Positions 7,495-17,398 are shown, counted from the stretch's first letter. The stretch is 38,383 bases of DNA from Burkholderiales bacterium (GCA_035560005.1 DATMAN010000019.1:1-38383); one strand, 5' to 3'. Notes: generated from the letters alone by a model not told the origin. Numbers and translations are program-made.

Positions 7495-7987
7495 TGCTGC
7501 GTACCTCCTTGACAGGTTGATGAAAGAAACGGCGCGATCAGGGTTGGCCTCGCGCCGACTGACGACGCGCCCGAACGGCACCCGAGGCGCTGTTCGAGGC
7601 TCGCCGAGCAGTTCGAGAACCCGCGGAAAACAAAAAGAATTTCCGCCGGGGAACACTGGGAAAAGAGAAGAGCGACCGGCCCTTGAAGAGGGGCCAGCGC
7701 AACCGGCCAGCGGCCGGAAAAACTGCAGGGAAGACGCCGCCTACCGGGAGCCATTACTCCCAGCCAGTCGCGCCACCAACGCTGGATCGCGGGCGCGGGT
7801 GTTGTCGGTCGATAGCGCTTCTCGTCGTTTGCCCATCAACTTCCTGTCCGATGCACCGCCGAACTACATCGGCTGGTGCTGGTTGCAGAGATTGCGGCTC
7901 TGCCGGTCATGTCGCTGCCGTCCCCCCAAGCAAATCGCGCGCCTCAAGCCAGCCTTCACCGGAAGAGCTTTTTCGCCCCGGTCATCC
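7495..7987. other. Intergenic stretch between the H1-like gene and nrdB
   Basis: Nearly 500 bp without a supported gene. Open frames on both strands here have no family features. The part next to 7494 must hold the promoter of the H1-like gene, but I could not identify convincing -35/-10 hexamers. The part next to nrdB shows only a weak ACCGG/CCGGT pairing and no clear terminator. Confidence 0.5.
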
Positions 7988-9124
7988 TCACTCCCAGCTC
8001 AGTGCGCCGCCGGTCTGATACTCGGTCACCCGGGTCTCGAAGAAGTTCTTCTCCTTCTTGAGGTCGATCATCTCCGACATCCACGGGAACGGGTTGGCTG
8101 CCCCTGGGAACAGCGGGTCGAGGCCGATCTGTTGGCAGCGGCGGTTGGCCACGAAGCGCAGATACTCCTTGAACATCGGCGCGTTCAAACCCAGCACGCC
8201 GCGCGGCATGGTGTCTTCGGCGTAGCGGTATTCGAGTTCTACTCCCTTCTGGATCAGCGAGCGCACCTCGTTGCGAAACTCCGACGTCCAGAGCTGGGGA
8301 TTTTCCATCTTGATCTGGTTGATGAGGTCGATGCCGAAATTGCAGTGCATCGACTCGTCGCGCAGGATGTACTGGTATTGCTCGGCCGCGCCGGTCATCT
8401 TGTTCTGCCGGCCGAGCGCCAAGATCTGGACGAAGCCGACGTAGAAGAACAGACCCTCCATGATGCAGGCGAAGACGATCAGGCTCCTGAGCAGCTTCTG
8501 GTCGTTCTCCGGCGTGCCGGTCCTGAACGACGGATCGGTCAGGACGTCTATGAAGGGGATCAGGAACTCGTCCTTGTCACGGATGCTGGGAATCTCGTGA
8601 TAGGCGTTGAAAATCTCGCCCTCGTCCAGGCCGAGGCTCTCCACGATGTACTGGTAGGCGTGAGTGTGGATCGCCTCCTCGAAAGCCTGGCGCAGCAGGT
8701 ACTGGCGGCACTCGGGCGCCGTGATGTGCCGATAGGTGCCGAGGACGATGTTGTTGGCGGCGAGCGAATCGGCGGTAACGAAGAAACCGAGGTTGCGCTT
8801 GACGATGAGCCGCTCGTCCTCGGTCAGCCCGCCGGGGTCTTTCCAGGTGGCGATATCGCGACTCATGTTGATTTCCTGCGGCATCCAGTGGTTCGCGCAC
8901 CCGGCGAGGTACTTCTCCCAAGCCCACTTGTACTTGAACGGAACCAGCTGATTGACGTCCGCCTTGCCGTTGATGACGCGCTTGTCCTCGATGCGCACCC
9001 GGCGGTAGGCGGGATTTGCCGGCTCGACTTCGATCGGGGCCGTGGCGGAAGCAACGCTTGCGGATCCCTTCGGGAACCTCGCGACTCCTGAACTTCCGGC
9101 GATGTGATCTTCAAACTGCAGCAT
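7988..9124 (-). CDS. nrdB: Ribonucleoside-diphosphate reductase, beta (radical) subunit
   Basis: Class Ia small subunit, 378 residues, which holds the di-iron centre and tyrosyl radical that starts deoxyribonucleotide synthesis in NrdA. By alignment with known NrdB the metal ligands are Asp119, Glu150, His153, Glu223, Glu257 and His260, and the radical tyrosine is Tyr157 in IHTHAYQY. All are present, so the subunit looks active. The gene lies 241 bp downstream of nrdA on the same strand and has its own strong promoter. The start codon follows AAGGAAG closely. An N-terminal extension of about 35 residues rich in Ser and Ala precedes the core domain. Confidence 0.96.
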   Translation of the reverse strand: MLQFEDHIAGSSGVARFPKGSASVASATAPIEVEPANPAYRRVRIEDKRVINGKADVNQLVPFKYKWAWEKYLAGCANHWMPQEINMSRDIATWKDPGGLTEDERLIVKRNLGFFVTADSLAANNIVLGTYRHITAPECRQYLLRQAFEEAIHTHAYQYIVESLGLDEGEIFNAYHEIPSIRDKDEFLIPFIDVLTDPSFRTGTPENDQKLLRSLIVFACIMEGLFFYVGFVQILALGRQNKMTGAAEQYQYILRDESMHCNFGIDLINQIKMENPQLWTSEFRNEVRSLIQKGVELEYRYAEDTMPRGVLGLNAPMFKEYLRFVANRRCQQIGLDPLFPGAANPFPWMSEMIDLKKEKNFFETRVTEYQTGGALSWE

Positions 9125-9135
9125 CGTTCGCTTCC

Positions 9136-9163
9136 TTTATAAATGTTATCGGTGGAGTGTCAA
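9136..9163 (-). promoter_or_regulatory. nrdB sigma-70-type promoter
   Basis: Reading the minus strand, TTGACA (9163-9158) is followed after 16 bases by TATAAA (9141-9136). The start codon of nrdB begins 11 bases beyond, so the untranslated leader would be only a few bases long. No NrdR-box-like sequence is seen around it. Confidence 0.75.
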
Positions 9164-9365
9164 GTATTTCTTTGATGTTCGGCTGCCGATGCAGCCCCTT
9201 TTTGGCAGTTTCGCTACGCTTTCGCGCCGATGAAGTGCGCCCCCCTCGGGCTCATCAGGTCCTCGTGCGACGGCATGGAACGTCGCGATCTGGCGGCACT
9301 GGGCGTCTTGTCACGCCTTGCGCTTGGAGGAAACGCCACCCGCCTTGCCGCGCGTCGCGGCACGC

Positions 9366-12248
9366 TCACTGGCAGGCCTCGCAGCCCGGATCATCGATCG
9401 CGCAGAACTTCGGCTCTGCCAGTGACGCTGACGGTGCGGTCATCGGCGCCGCGGATGCCTGAACCATTCCGCCGTCCGCCGGGACCGCGTTGAGCTGCCC
9501 GGCGCGGACCGTCGATTTTTCGGCAGAGGTCGCACCCAGGGTGCGCAGGTAATAAGTGGTCTTCAATCCGCGTTTCCAGGCCAGCTTGTAGATCTCGTCC
9601 AACTTCTTCCCGGAAGCCCCCGCCATGTAGATGTTGAGTGACTGAGCCTGGTCGATCCATTTCTGGCGCCGGGCCGCGCATTCGACCAGCCAGGTCGGAT
9701 CGATCTCGAAGGCGGTTGCATACAGCTTGCGGATGTCCGGCGGGATGCGGTCGATCCTGGCCAGCGAGCCGTCGAAGTACTTCAGATCGGCGATCATCAC
9801 CTCGTCCCACAAACCCAGTTTCTTGAGGTCGCGAACCAGGTACTCGTTGGTCACCGTGAACTCGCCCGACAGGTTCGATTTGACGTACAGGTTCTGGTAG
9901 GTCGGCTCGATCGAGGCCGACACCCCGACGATGTTGGCGATCGTGGCCGTCGGGGCGATGGCAACACAGTTGGAATTGCGCATGCCGTGGCGCCGGATGC
10001 GGTTGCGCAGCGCTTCCCAGTCCATCGTGGCCGACACGTCGACCTCGACGTTTCCGCCGCGCTCCTCGGCCAGCGATTTCAGCGTGTCCTGTGGCAGGAT
10101 GCCCTGCGACCAGAGGGACCCGTCGAACGTGGAGTAGCGGCCGCGCTCCTCGGCCAGCTCGGTCGATGCCCAGTAGGCGTAGTAGCAGACCGCTTCCATG
10201 GACCGGTCCGCGAATTCCACCGCTTCCCGCGAGGCGTAGGGAACGCGCATTTCCTGCAGGCAGTCCTGGAATCCCATGATCCCCAGGCCCACCGGGCGGT
10301 GCTTGAGATTCGAATTGCGCGCCTTATTGACCGCGTAATAATTGATGTCGATCACGTTGTCGAGCATCCGCATCGCGGTGGACACCGTTTGCTTGAGCTT
10401 ATCGTGGTCGAGCCGGCCGTCCTTCATGTGGGCGACCAGATTGATCGACCCCAGATTGCAGACCGCGATCTCGGAATCCGACGTGTTGAGGGTGATCTCG
10501 GTGCAGAGGTTGGAGCTGTGCACCACGCCGGCGTGCCGCTGCGGGCTGCGGATGTTGCACGGGTCCTTGAAGGTAATCCACGGATGGCCGGTCTCGAACA
10601 GCATGCTGAGCATCTTGCGCCACAGCTGGACCGCCGGGATTCTCTTATGGAGCCTGATCTCCCCCCGCAGGGCGCGGTTCTCGTATTCGATGTAGGCCTT
10701 TTCGAAGGCCTTTCCGTATTTGTCATGCAGATCGGGGACGTCGGACGGGGAAAACAACGTCCAGTCGCCTCCCTCCATGACCCGTTTCATGAACAGATCG
10801 GGGACCCAGTTGGCCGTGTTCATGTCGTGGGTGCGGCGGCGGTCGTCACCGGTGTTCTTGCGCAACTCGAGGAACTCCTCGATGTCGAGGTGCCAGGTTT
10901 CCAGGTAGGCACATACCGCGCCCTTGCGTTTGCCCCCCTGGTTCACCGCCACCGCCGTGTCGTTGACCACCTTGAGGAACGGGACCACTCCCTGCGACTT
11001 GCCGTTGGTGCCCTTGATGTGGGAGCCCAGAGCCCTCACGGGGGTCCAGTCGTTGCCCAGCCCGCCGGCGAACTTCGACAGCAGGGCGTTCTCCTTGATC
11101 GCTTCGTAGATCCCCTCCAGGTCGTCCGAAACGGTGGTGAGGTAGCAGCTCGAAAGTTGCGAGCGGACGGTGCCCGAGTTGAACAACGTCGGCGTGGAAC
11201 TCATGAAGTCGAAGTTCGACAGGACATGGTAGAACTCAATGGCCCGGGCCTCGCGCTCGACCTCGTTGACGGCGAGACCCATGGCCACGCGCATAAAAAA
11301 GGCCTGGGGAAGCTCGATGCGCTGACCATGCACGTGGAGGAAATAGCGGTCATAGAGCGTTTGCAGGCCCAAATAACCGAACTTCAGATCGCGGCTGGCA
11401 TCGAGCGCTGCGCCGAGCGATTGCAGATCGAACCGGGAGAGGCGCTCGTCGAGCAGTCCGGCTTCGATGCCCTTTTTCACGAAGCTCGGGAAATAATCGG
11501 CATAACGGGTGCGCATGTCGGCCTGGCTGACTTCCTCGCCCAGGACTTCGTAGCGCACGCTGTTCAGCAGGAGGCGGGCGGTGACGTAGCTGTAGGCCGG
11601 ATCCTTCTCGATGAGGGAACGCGCCGCCAGGATGACGGACTTGCGCACCTCTTCCATCGGCACGCCGTCGTAAAGGTCTCGCAGGGTGAGCTGCAGCACA
11701 TGATCGGCATCCACCGCGCGGCCGAGCCCCTCGCAGGAGTCCTTGATCAGGGCGGCCAGCGCCTCGACGTCGAGCGGGCGCGCGAGACCGCGATCGACCA
11801 CGTTGATCGCGGGCCGCTGTGCGATTCCCTCCGCCTGCTTCTGGCGCGCCCGCTCGCGAGCGCGCGCCTCACGATACAAGACGTAGGCACGGGCGACTTC
11901 GTGCTCCCCGGCTCGCATCAGGGCCAGTTCGACCTGGTCCTGAATGTCCTCGATATGGAAAGTGCCGCCTGCGGGCTGGCGCCGCAGCAGCGCCTGCACC
12001 ACGGACTCGGTCAGATGCGCAACGACTTCTCGAATGCGCGCTGAAGCCGCGCCCTGACCGCCGTTGACGGCGATGAACGCCTTGGTCATGGCCACCGCGA
12101 TCTTCGAGGGCTCGAAGCCCACCACCGCCCCGTTGCGACGGATCACCCGGTACTGCGCATAGCGGGTCTCTTCCTGGCGTGCAGCCGTCTCGCCGGCTGG
12201 AAAGCCGCTCACGACGGAGGACGAAGAAACGTTGGTGGCCACTTGCAT
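9366..12248 (-). CDS. nrdA: Ribonucleoside-diphosphate reductase, alpha (catalytic) subunit
   Basis: Class Ia large subunit, 960 residues, reducing ribonucleoside diphosphates. An N-terminal ATP-cone (about 30-120, starting YRVIRRNGAVVGFEPSKI) gives allosteric activity control. Catalytic residues are present: the redox Cys pair Cys368 (SSCYLTT) and Cys597 (AVCNLGS), the thiyl Cys582 with Asn580 and Glu584 (NLCTE), and the C-terminal shuttle pair CEAC at 956-959. ATG 12248 is chosen because GAGGGAG lies just upstream; a start 13 codons earlier lacks this. The promoter region holds two NrdR boxes. nrdB follows on the same strand. Confidence 0.97.
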   Translation of the reverse strand: MQVATNVSSSSVVSGFPAGETAARQEETRYAQYRVIRRNGAVVGFEPSKIAVAMTKAFIAVNGGQGAASARIREVVAHLTESVVQALLRRQPAGGTFHIEDIQDQVELALMRAGEHEVARAYVLYREARARERARQKQAEGIAQRPAINVVDRGLARPLDVEALAALIKDSCEGLGRAVDADHVLQLTLRDLYDGVPMEEVRKSVILAARSLIEKDPAYSYVTARLLLNSVRYEVLGEEVSQADMRTRYADYFPSFVKKGIEAGLLDERLSRFDLQSLGAALDASRDLKFGYLGLQTLYDRYFLHVHGQRIELPQAFFMRVAMGLAVNEVEREARAIEFYHVLSNFDFMSSTPTLFNSGTVRSQLSSCYLTTVSDDLEGIYEAIKENALLSKFAGGLGNDWTPVRALGSHIKGTNGKSQGVVPFLKVVNDTAVAVNQGGKRKGAVCAYLETWHLDIEEFLELRKNTGDDRRRTHDMNTANWVPDLFMKRVMEGGDWTLFSPSDVPDLHDKYGKAFEKAYIEYENRALRGEIRLHKRIPAVQLWRKMLSMLFETGHPWITFKDPCNIRSPQRHAGVVHSSNLCTEITLNTSDSEIAVCNLGSINLVAHMKDGRLDHDKLKQTVSTAMRMLDNVIDINYYAVNKARNSNLKHRPVGLGIMGFQDCLQEMRVPYASREAVEFADRSMEAVCYYAYWASTELAEERGRYSTFDGSLWSQGILPQDTLKSLAEERGGNVEVDVSATMDWEALRNRIRRHGMRNSNCVAIAPTATIANIVGVSASIEPTYQNLYVKSNLSGEFTVTNEYLVRDLKKLGLWDEVMIADLKYFDGSLARIDRIPPDIRKLYATAFEIDPTWLVECAARRQKWIDQAQSLNIYMAGASGKKLDEIYKLAWKRGLKTTYYLRTLGATSAEKSTVRAGQLNAVPADGGMVQASAAPMTAPSASLAEPKFCAIDDPGCEACQ

Positions 12249-12306
12249 GCTCTCTCCCTCATTACTCTTGTCGCCTGGCGGCAACAACTACGGGGGCCAC
12301 CGGCGA

Positions 12307-12322
12307 CCACTATATATTGTGT
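12307..12322. promoter_or_regulatory. NrdR box 1
   Basis: CCACTATATATTGTGT agrees with the published NrdR palindrome (acaCwAtATaTwGtgt) at 15 of 16 positions. It lies downstream of the predicted nrdA transcription start. Confidence 0.85.
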
Positions 12323-12338
12323 GTGAGGCGATTACGCC

Positions 12339-12354
12339 ACACGAATTCTAGTAG
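12339..12354. promoter_or_regulatory. NrdR box 2 (weaker)
   Basis: ACACGAATTCTAGTAG matches about 10 of 16 consensus positions. It is centred exactly 32 bp (three helical turns) from box 1, the spacing usual for paired NrdR sites. It covers the -10 hexamer of nrdA. Confidence 0.7.
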
Positions 12355-12372
12355 CGTACCGACCTCTGTCAA
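12345..12372 (-). promoter_or_regulatory. nrdA sigma-70-type promoter
   Basis: On the minus strand TTGACA (12372-12367) is followed after 16 bases by TAGAAT (12350-12345). The predicted leader to ATG 12248 is about 90 bases. NrdR bound to the two boxes would block this promoter. Confidence 0.8.
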
Positions 12373-12445
12373 GCGCTTTCTGCGCTGCCGGCAGGCGCGT
12401 TTTGGCAAACAGCGGGACTGGCGAAACGCTGCTGCTCGAAAGCGT

Positions 12446-13375
12446 TCAGGCGAAGTCGAAGGCGCAGCCGGACACGGCCGGATGGAAGCACGCGGCAATG
12501 CGCACGGTGCAAAAGTGGATATCGACGGTGTCGGCGATGTGCCGGGCGTAGCCGCCCGCCATCGTGACGGCGACCGCAACGCCGGCGTCGCGGCACAGCT
12601 CCAAGACCAGCCGGTCGCGCGCCGCCAGCCCGCGTTTGGTGAGCGCGAGGCGACCCAGCCGGTCGTCTGCGAACGGGTCGGCGCCTGCCAGATAGATCGC
12701 GAGGCCCGCTTGCGCCGCGGACAGCGCCCTGCACAGCCCCCCTTCCAGCGCGGCCAGATACTCTGCATCGCCGGTTGCGTCGGCCAGCTCGATGTCGAGG
12801 TCGCTCGGCTGCTTGTGCAGCGGGAAGTTCCTGGCGCAATGGATCGAGAACGTAAACACGCTGGGATCGTCGGCAAAGATGGCGGCGGTGCCGTCGCCTT
12901 GATGGACGTCGCAGTCGATGGCGAGCACGCGATGCACCCGTCCCTCGGCCTGCATCGCCAGCGCGGCGATCGCGGTATCGTTGAATACGCAGTAGCCGGC
13001 CCCGCGGTCGCGGAACGCGTGATGCGTGCCGCCCGCGAGGCTGACCGCCACTCCCTCCTCCAGCGCGGCGCGGCAGGCCTCGATGGTGGCACCAGCCGAA
13101 CGGCGCGAGCGCTCCACCATCTGCGGCGTCCAGGGAAAGCCGATACGGCGAATCTCCGCCTCGCTCAATCGCCCGGAGCTCACCCGCCGCACGTAATCCG
13201 GGTCGTGCACCCGCAGGATTTCTTCGTCGGTCGCCGCATGCGGCACGCGCAGTGGCTCGCCGCCGGAAAGCCCTGCCGCTTCCACCCGCTCTCTGAGCAT
13301 CGAATACTTCGCCATCGGGAACCGGTGTCCCCCCGGCAGCGGCAGCACGAACTGGTCCGTGTAGTAAATTCTCAC
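12446..13375 (-). CDS. Histone deacetylase family (acetoin utilisation-like) hydrolase
   Basis: Zinc-dependent deacetylase-fold enzyme of 309 residues. Bacterial members remove acyl groups from polyamines or protein lysines. The active site is present: GGTHHAF with His118/His119, DCDVHQGDG with zinc ligands Asp156 and His158, Asp233 in AGADP, and Tyr276 in AGGYAR. The GTG at 13375 gives the typical beginning [20 protein letters not shown]. The frame stays open to 13411, but that extension lies in repeat pair B and is not family-like. No ribosome binding site is obvious. The physiological substrate cannot be told from sequence. Confidence 0.88.
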   Translation of the reverse strand: MRIYYTDQFVLPLPGGHRFPMAKYSMLRERVEAAGLSGGEPLRVPHAATDEEILRVHDPDYVRRVSSGRLSEAEIRRIGFPWTPQMVERSRRSAGATIEACRAALEEGVAVSLAGGTHHAFRDRGAGYCVFNDTAIAALAMQAEGRVHRVLAIDCDVHQGDGTAAIFADDPSVFTFSIHCARNFPLHKQPSDLDIELADATGDAEYLAALEGGLCRALSAAQAGLAIYLAGADPFADDRLGRLALTKRGLAARDRLVLELCRDAGVAVAVTMAGGYARHIADTVDIHFCTVRIAACFHPAVSGCAFDFA

Positions 13376-13381
13376 GTCAGA

Positions 13382-13530
13382 ACACCACTGCGAAGGCACT
13401 GAAGAGCACAAAGAGCACGAGGAAAAACTGAAGAAGAGAAGACCGGTCGGGAGGAGATCCCGTCGGCTTGTGCAGGTTCAGACACTCCGTTTCGGACCTC
13501 TTCGTGTACCTTCGTGTCTTGTGGTCATTA
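13382..13530. repeat. Inverted pair of short-period repeats (pair B)
   Basis: The left arm (about 13382-13425) contains units such as GCGAAGGCA, CTGAAGAGC and ACAAAGAGC. The right arm (about 13496-13530), read on the minus strand, contains ACAAGACACGAAGGTACACG. The arms are diverged, but both have a period of about nine bases and opposite orientation. They fill the gap between the deacetylase-family gene and ampD. Confidence 0.65.
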
Positions 13531-13555
13531 CAGTTGTCCGCCATGCCGCTTCGGG

Positions 13556-14134
13556 TCAGGCAATCGTCTCCCTGAAGCGCGGCCAGTCGAAGAACGGCCC
13601 GGGGTCGGTCTTTCGCCCCGCAGGCACCGCGATGTCCGAGTGCCCGACGATGTCCACGATGGGATAGGCCTTCTTCAACGCGCGAGTCAGACGGCCGAGC
13701 ACTTCATACTGCGCGTCGCTGAACGCAACGTCATCGGCGCCTTCCAGCTCCACGCCGATCGAAAAATCATTGCAACGGCCGCGACCGCGCCATTGCGACT
13801 CGCCCGCGTGCCAGGCCCGGCCGGCGCAGGGTACGAACTGGATCAGCTCGCCGTCGCGCCGTATGAAGAAGTGGGCAGACACCTTCAGACCGGCGATCTT
13901 GCGGAAGTAAGGGTGTTCCGCCGGGTCGAGGCGGTTGGTGAAGAATCGGATGACCGCGTCGCCGCCGAAATGCCCCGGCGGAAGGCTGATGCTGTGTATG
14001 ACCAGCAGCTCGATGTCAGAGCCGTGCGGTCGCGCGTCGAAGTTCGGGGAAGGTATCTGGCGTGCCGCGTCGAGCAGGCCGTCGTCCAGACCCCAGATCG
14101 CCTTTCGCCTCTGGCCTCCGACCCTTCGCCTCAC
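13556..14134 (-). CDS. ampD: 1,6-anhydro-N-acetylmuramyl-L-alanine amidase
   Basis: Cytoplasmic zinc amidase of peptidoglycan recycling that cleaves the stem peptide from anhydro-muropeptides; its loss raises ampC expression in bacteria that have AmpR. The 192-residue protein has the N-acetylmuramoyl-L-alanine amidase type 2 fold, with zinc ligands His47 (VIHSIS), His165 (VGHSDI) and Asp177 (KTDPGP) and the acidic Glu129 (GVELEG). It lacks a signal peptide, as expected for AmpD. The start is GTG 14134, five bases after the pilR stop, so it may be translationally coupled to pilR. The first dozen residues are poorly conserved and a later start is possible. Confidence 0.93.
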   Translation of the reverse strand: MRRRVGGQRRKAIWGLDDGLLDAARQIPSPNFDARPHGSDIELLVIHSISLPPGHFGGDAVIRFFTNRLDPAEHPYFRKIAGLKVSAHFFIRRDGELIQFVPCAGRAWHAGESQWRGRGRCNDFSIGVELEGADDVAFSDAQYEVLGRLTRALKKAYPIVDIVGHSDIAVPAGRKTDPGPFFDWPRFRETIA

Positions 14135-14139
14135 ACCGG

Positions 14140-15507
14140 TCAGTTGATTCCCAGCCGTTCCATGCGGTAGCGCATCGAGCGGAAGGTGATGCCCAGCAGC
14201 TTGGCGGCCGCAGTGCGGTTGAAACGCGTCTTCTCCAGCGCCTCGAGGATCGCTTCTTTCTCCACCCTGTCGAGGTAGTCCTGCAGCGGGTACTTGCCCC
14301 CGGCGGCAGCGGCGGGCGCCACGTCCGGAACTTCCGGCGGCGTAAGCTGCAGGTCATCGATCCCGATCACGCCGTCCGCGGACAGCGCGAGCGCCCGTTC
14401 CAGCACGTTCTCCAGCTCGCGCACGTTGCCGGGAAAGTCGTACCGGCTCAGCGCTTCCATAGCCTCGGGCGTGACTTCCGGCTTTTTCGTTCCGGCCGAG
14501 GCTGCAAGCTTCTCCAGAATGGCGTTGACGAACGAGGGGATGTCCTCCCGCCGTTCGCGCAGGGCCGGCATGCGCAGCTCGATGACGTTGAGGCGGTAGT
14601 ACAGGTCGTGGCGGAACTTGCCGGCTTCGACCTGTTCGCCCAGCTTCTGGTGGGTTGCGCTGATGATGCGCACGTCGACCGGCTCTTCCTGCGTGGAGCC
14701 CACCTTGCGCACCTTCTTTTCCTGGATCGCCCGCAGCAGCTTTACCTGCATCGCCAGCGGCAGATCGGCCACTTCGTCCAGGAACAGGGTCCCGCCGTTG
14801 GCCGCCTGGAAGAAACCGTCGCGGTCTGCGTCGGCACCGGTGAACGCCCCCTTGCGATAGCCGAAAAATTCCGACTCCATGAGATTCTCCGGAATCGCCC
14901 CGCAGTTCACGGGAACAAAAGGCTTGTCGCGGCGCACGCTCTTGGCATGGATCAGCCGTGCCGCCAGTTCCTTGCCGCTGCCGGATTCGCCGCTGACGTG
15001 AACCGGCGCTTCCGAGCGCGCGAGCTTCTCGATCAGATCGCGTACTTGCTGCATGGCGGGCGAATCGCCGATCAGGGCCTGTGCCCCTGCGGGCTTCGCG
15101 GCCGCCCCGCCCTGCGGCAGGGACAGTGCCGACTTCACCAGGGTGCGCAACTGCTCCAGTGACACCGGCTTGGCCAGATAGTCGAAGGCGCCCGCCTTGA
15201 GCGCGGCCACGGCGTTCTCGGTATTGCCGTGAGCCGTGATCACCGCGACCGGAAGATCGCGATCGTTCTCGGCGATGAAGCGCAGCAGTTCGAGCCCGTC
15301 ACCGTCCGGCAGGCGCATGTCCGTCAGGCACAGATCGAACGACCCCTCCTGCACCTTCCTCATCGCCTCCTTCAGGGTGGAAGCCCGTTCCACGTCGAGC
15401 CCCATCTTCAGAAGCGTCAACTCTAGAAGCTCGAGGATGTCCTCCTCGTCGTCGACAATCAGCACCGAACGCCGATTGGCCGCGCCGGCTTGCTCTTTGC
15501 GTCTCAC
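14140..15507 (-). CDS. pilR: Sigma-54-dependent response regulator PilR
   Basis: NtrC-family activator of 455 residues. The receiver domain (about 14-125) has the acceptor Asp63 in [10 protein letters not shown]. The AAA+ domain has Walker A GESGSGKE (173-180), the sigma-54 contact loop GAFTGA (220-225) and Walker B LFLDE (241-245). A Fis-type helix-turn-helix ends the protein with the typical [22 protein letters not shown]. Together with PilS it would activate sigma-54 promoters, classically pilA for type IV pili; no pilin gene is in the window. The GTG start is one base after the pilS stop, a clear sign of coupling. Confidence 0.93.
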   Translation of the reverse strand: MRRKEQAGAANRRSVLIVDDEEDILELLELTLLKMGLDVERASTLKEAMRKVQEGSFDLCLTDMRLPDGDGLELLRFIAENDRDLPVAVITAHGNTENAVAALKAGAFDYLAKPVSLEQLRTLVKSALSLPQGGAAAKPAGAQALIGDSPAMQQVRDLIEKLARSEAPVHVSGESGSGKELAARLIHAKSVRRDKPFVPVNCGAIPENLMESEFFGYRKGAFTGADADRDGFFQAANGGTLFLDEVADLPLAMQVKLLRAIQEKKVRKVGSTQEEPVDVRIISATHQKLGEQVEAGKFRHDLYYRLNVIELRMPALRERREDIPSFVNAILEKLAASAGTKKPEVTPEAMEALSRYDFPGNVRELENVLERALALSADGVIGIDDLQLTPPEVPDVAPAAAAGGKYPLQDYLDRVEKEAILEALEKTRFNRTAAAKLLGITFRSMRYRMERLGIN

Positions 15508-15508
15508 G

Positions 15509-17128
15509 CTACACCGCTCCTTTGCAGACGATGCTGAACTGCGCGCCCTGCGCCCGCTCGACGTAGTCCAGCGTGGCGCCGTTCGCCTCGCAAATTTCGC
15601 GGGCGATGTACAGACCCAGGCCCGTGCCGCTCGAAGCCGTCGTGAAGAATGGCTCGAACAGGTGGCCTCGCAGCGCCTCGGCCACCCCCGGACCGTCGTC
15701 GATCACGCTCAATTCTATGGTACCGGTCCGTGGCCCGGTGCGCACGCGCAGGGTCAGACTCCCCTGGCGTTTCTGGCAGTAGCGCAGCGCGTTGCGGCAC
15801 AGGTTCCACATCACCTGGTTCAGGTGGCTGCGATCGAAGGTAACCACCGGCTCGATCTCGGAGTCGAGCCTGATGACGTTGGACTCCACCTTCTCGATCT
15901 CGCAGAACTGATCGACGAATGTCTCGAGATACTCCACCAGGTCGAAAGTCTCGCGCAGCGCCTGGTCGCGGCGATTGAGCTTGAGGATGTCCTGGACCAT
16001 CCGGTCGAGCCGCATGGCGTTGTCGTGGATGATCTGCAGCAGCCTCGCCTGGGGGGCGCGCCCGCCGTCTTCGAGCAGAAGCTCGGTCGCATGATTGATG
16101 GCCGAGAGGGGATTGCGGATCTCGTGCGCGATGTTGGCGGTCAGTCGCCCGAGCGAAGCCAGCTTCAACTGCTGGGCCTGTTGCTGGATGCGCGACAGGT
16201 CCTCCAGAAAGATGACCACGCCGACATTGCGAGCAACGCCCACGCCCACGAAGCGGGCGGCGATGGATTGCTGGCCGACCACCGTGCGCAGCGGATCGAA
16301 CCGGGCACCCGGGTCGCGCCGCCACTGTTCCAAGCGCGCCGCCAGCGCGGGCGCGTAGTCGTGCAGACGGACCTCGCGGCCCGACAGAGAAATCGGGCCG
16401 AGAATGGCTTCGGCCCGGGAATTGATCTGGCGGATGACCCCGCGCTCGTCCACCACCACCACGCCGTCCTGCATGTCCTGGATGATGAGGCGGTTGACCT
16501 GCGCGAGGTTGGCCAGATCCACTTCGCGCTGCGCGGCGATGGCTTCGATCGCGACGGCGCGCTTGGCCAGCACGTGCGCCAGCCAGGCGGTCGCGAAGAA
16601 TCCCGCCGAGAGCAGGCCCGCCTGAAGGAACAGGGCCGTGCTCCCGGTACCGAGGATGACCTGATAGGACTGCTCGCCCAGCACGCCGAGCGAGGCCACC
16701 GCCGCGAAGAACAGGGTGATCGTGCCGCGGCTCATCAGGCCCGCCGCCGCGAGCGACGGCAGCAGGAGCAGCCCGAGCCCGCTCGAGATGCCGGCGCTCG
16801 CGTACATCATGACCACCACCGCAGCCACGTCGATCGCGACGTAGGCCGCCAGTTGCACGTTGAAGGGGATACGCCGCGGGAGGATCGCGGCGAAGGCCAG
16901 CAGATTGATCGCGATGTAGGCGATGTTGACGACCAGGAATGCCTGCCGGTTGTAGGACCCGAAAGGAATATCGGTGTCCAGGAGGATCAGCGCGCCGAGC
17001 AAGACGAAGGCGACGGCGACGCGGTAGATATTGAAGTAGAGCAGCGAGCGCCAGAACGCGTCGCCGTGCTCGGCACCGGAGGTCGATTGCCGCTCCAAGG
17101 CCGTCGGACCGCTTCGGATCGCGGTCAC
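15509..17128 (-). CDS. pilS: Sensor histidine kinase PilS
   Basis: Membrane sensor kinase of about 539 residues, partner of PilR. The N-terminal third has six hydrophobic segments, a PAS-like domain follows, then the dimerisation box IAHEIRNPLSAINHA with phospho-acceptor His335, and an ATPase domain with N, G1 (DDGPGV) and G2 (GTGLGLYI) motifs. I start at GTG 17128, seven bases after the stop of the upstream PP0621 gene. A TTG at 17164 in the same frame would add 12 residues and overlap that gene. The beginning is poorly conserved, so the exact start is uncertain. Confidence 0.9.
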   Translation of the reverse strand: MTAIRSGPTALERQSTSGAEHGDAFWRSLLYFNIYRVAVAFVLLGALILLDTDIPFGSYNRQAFLVVNIAYIAINLLAFAAILPRRIPFNVQLAAYVAIDVAAVVVMMYASAGISSGLGLLLLPSLAAAGLMSRGTITLFFAAVASLGVLGEQSYQVILGTGSTALFLQAGLLSAGFFATAWLAHVLAKRAVAIEAIAAQREVDLANLAQVNRLIIQDMQDGVVVVDERGVIRQINSRAEAILGPISLSGREVRLHDYAPALAARLEQWRRDPGARFDPLRTVVGQQSIAARFVGVGVARNVGVVIFLEDLSRIQQQAQQLKLASLGRLTANIAHEIRNPLSAINHATELLLEDGGRAPQARLLQIIHDNAMRLDRMVQDILKLNRRDQALRETFDLVEYLETFVDQFCEIEKVESNVIRLDSEIEPVVTFDRSHLNQVMWNLCRNALRYCQKRQGSLTLRVRTGPRTGTIELSVIDDGPGVAEALRGHLFEPFFTTASSGTGLGLYIAREICEANGATLDYVERAQGAQFSIVCKGAV

Positions 17129-17135
17129 GACGCGC

Positions 17136-17387
17136 TCAGCGACCGGATTGGCCCCTGTCGGCAAGCCTCAAGTGCTCCTGGCTGCAGAAGAACTCTCCGC
17201 GCGAGGTAATGCTCTCGCTGCGCGGCAGGTGCACGCCGCAGATCTTGCAACGGACCATGTCTTCGGCTCGTTTGGCGCCGGGCGTCTCGGATGGCGCCGC
17301 GCGCGCGGCGCGACGGATGGAACGAAAGATCAGATACAGGACGATGAAGAGCGCGATGAGAAGAAGGAACTTGGCCAAGCTCTTCAC
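17136..17387 (-). CDS. PP0621 family small membrane protein with zinc-ribbon-like tail
   Basis: An 83-residue protein with one N-terminal membrane anchor (FLLLIALFIVLYLIF, about 7-21), a basic linker and a C-terminal CKIC...CSQEH cluster (Cys47, Cys50, Cys68, His72) that could bind zinc. This matches the PP0621 family, which commonly precedes pilS-pilR in betaproteobacteria. The start is GTG 17387, only 11 bases from the 3' end of the tRNA-Pro gene, so it is probably co-transcribed with or processed from the tRNA. No ribosome binding site is evident. Function unknown. Confidence 0.8.
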   Translation of the reverse strand: MKSLAKFLLLIALFIVLYLIFRSIRRAARAAPSETPGAKRAEDMVRCKICGVHLPRSESITSRGEFFCSQEHLRLADRGQSGR

Positions 17388-17398
17388 CCGAGATCGGT

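Noticed and set aside
7289..9091. 600-codon plus frame across the H1-like gene and nrdB
   Set aside because: It is antisense to two well-supported genes; the Phe/Ala-rich start is just the complement of the lysine repeats.
9987..12044. 685-codon plus frame inside nrdA
   Set aside because: Antisense shadow of nrdA, which has all catalytic residues.
13376..13411. Longer start of the deacetylase-family gene
   Set aside because: The extra 12 residues come from repeat pair B and are not conserved in the family.
15236..17209. 657-codon plus frame opposite pilR and pilS
   Set aside because: Rich in His, Arg and Gln with no motif; antisense to the two-component genes.
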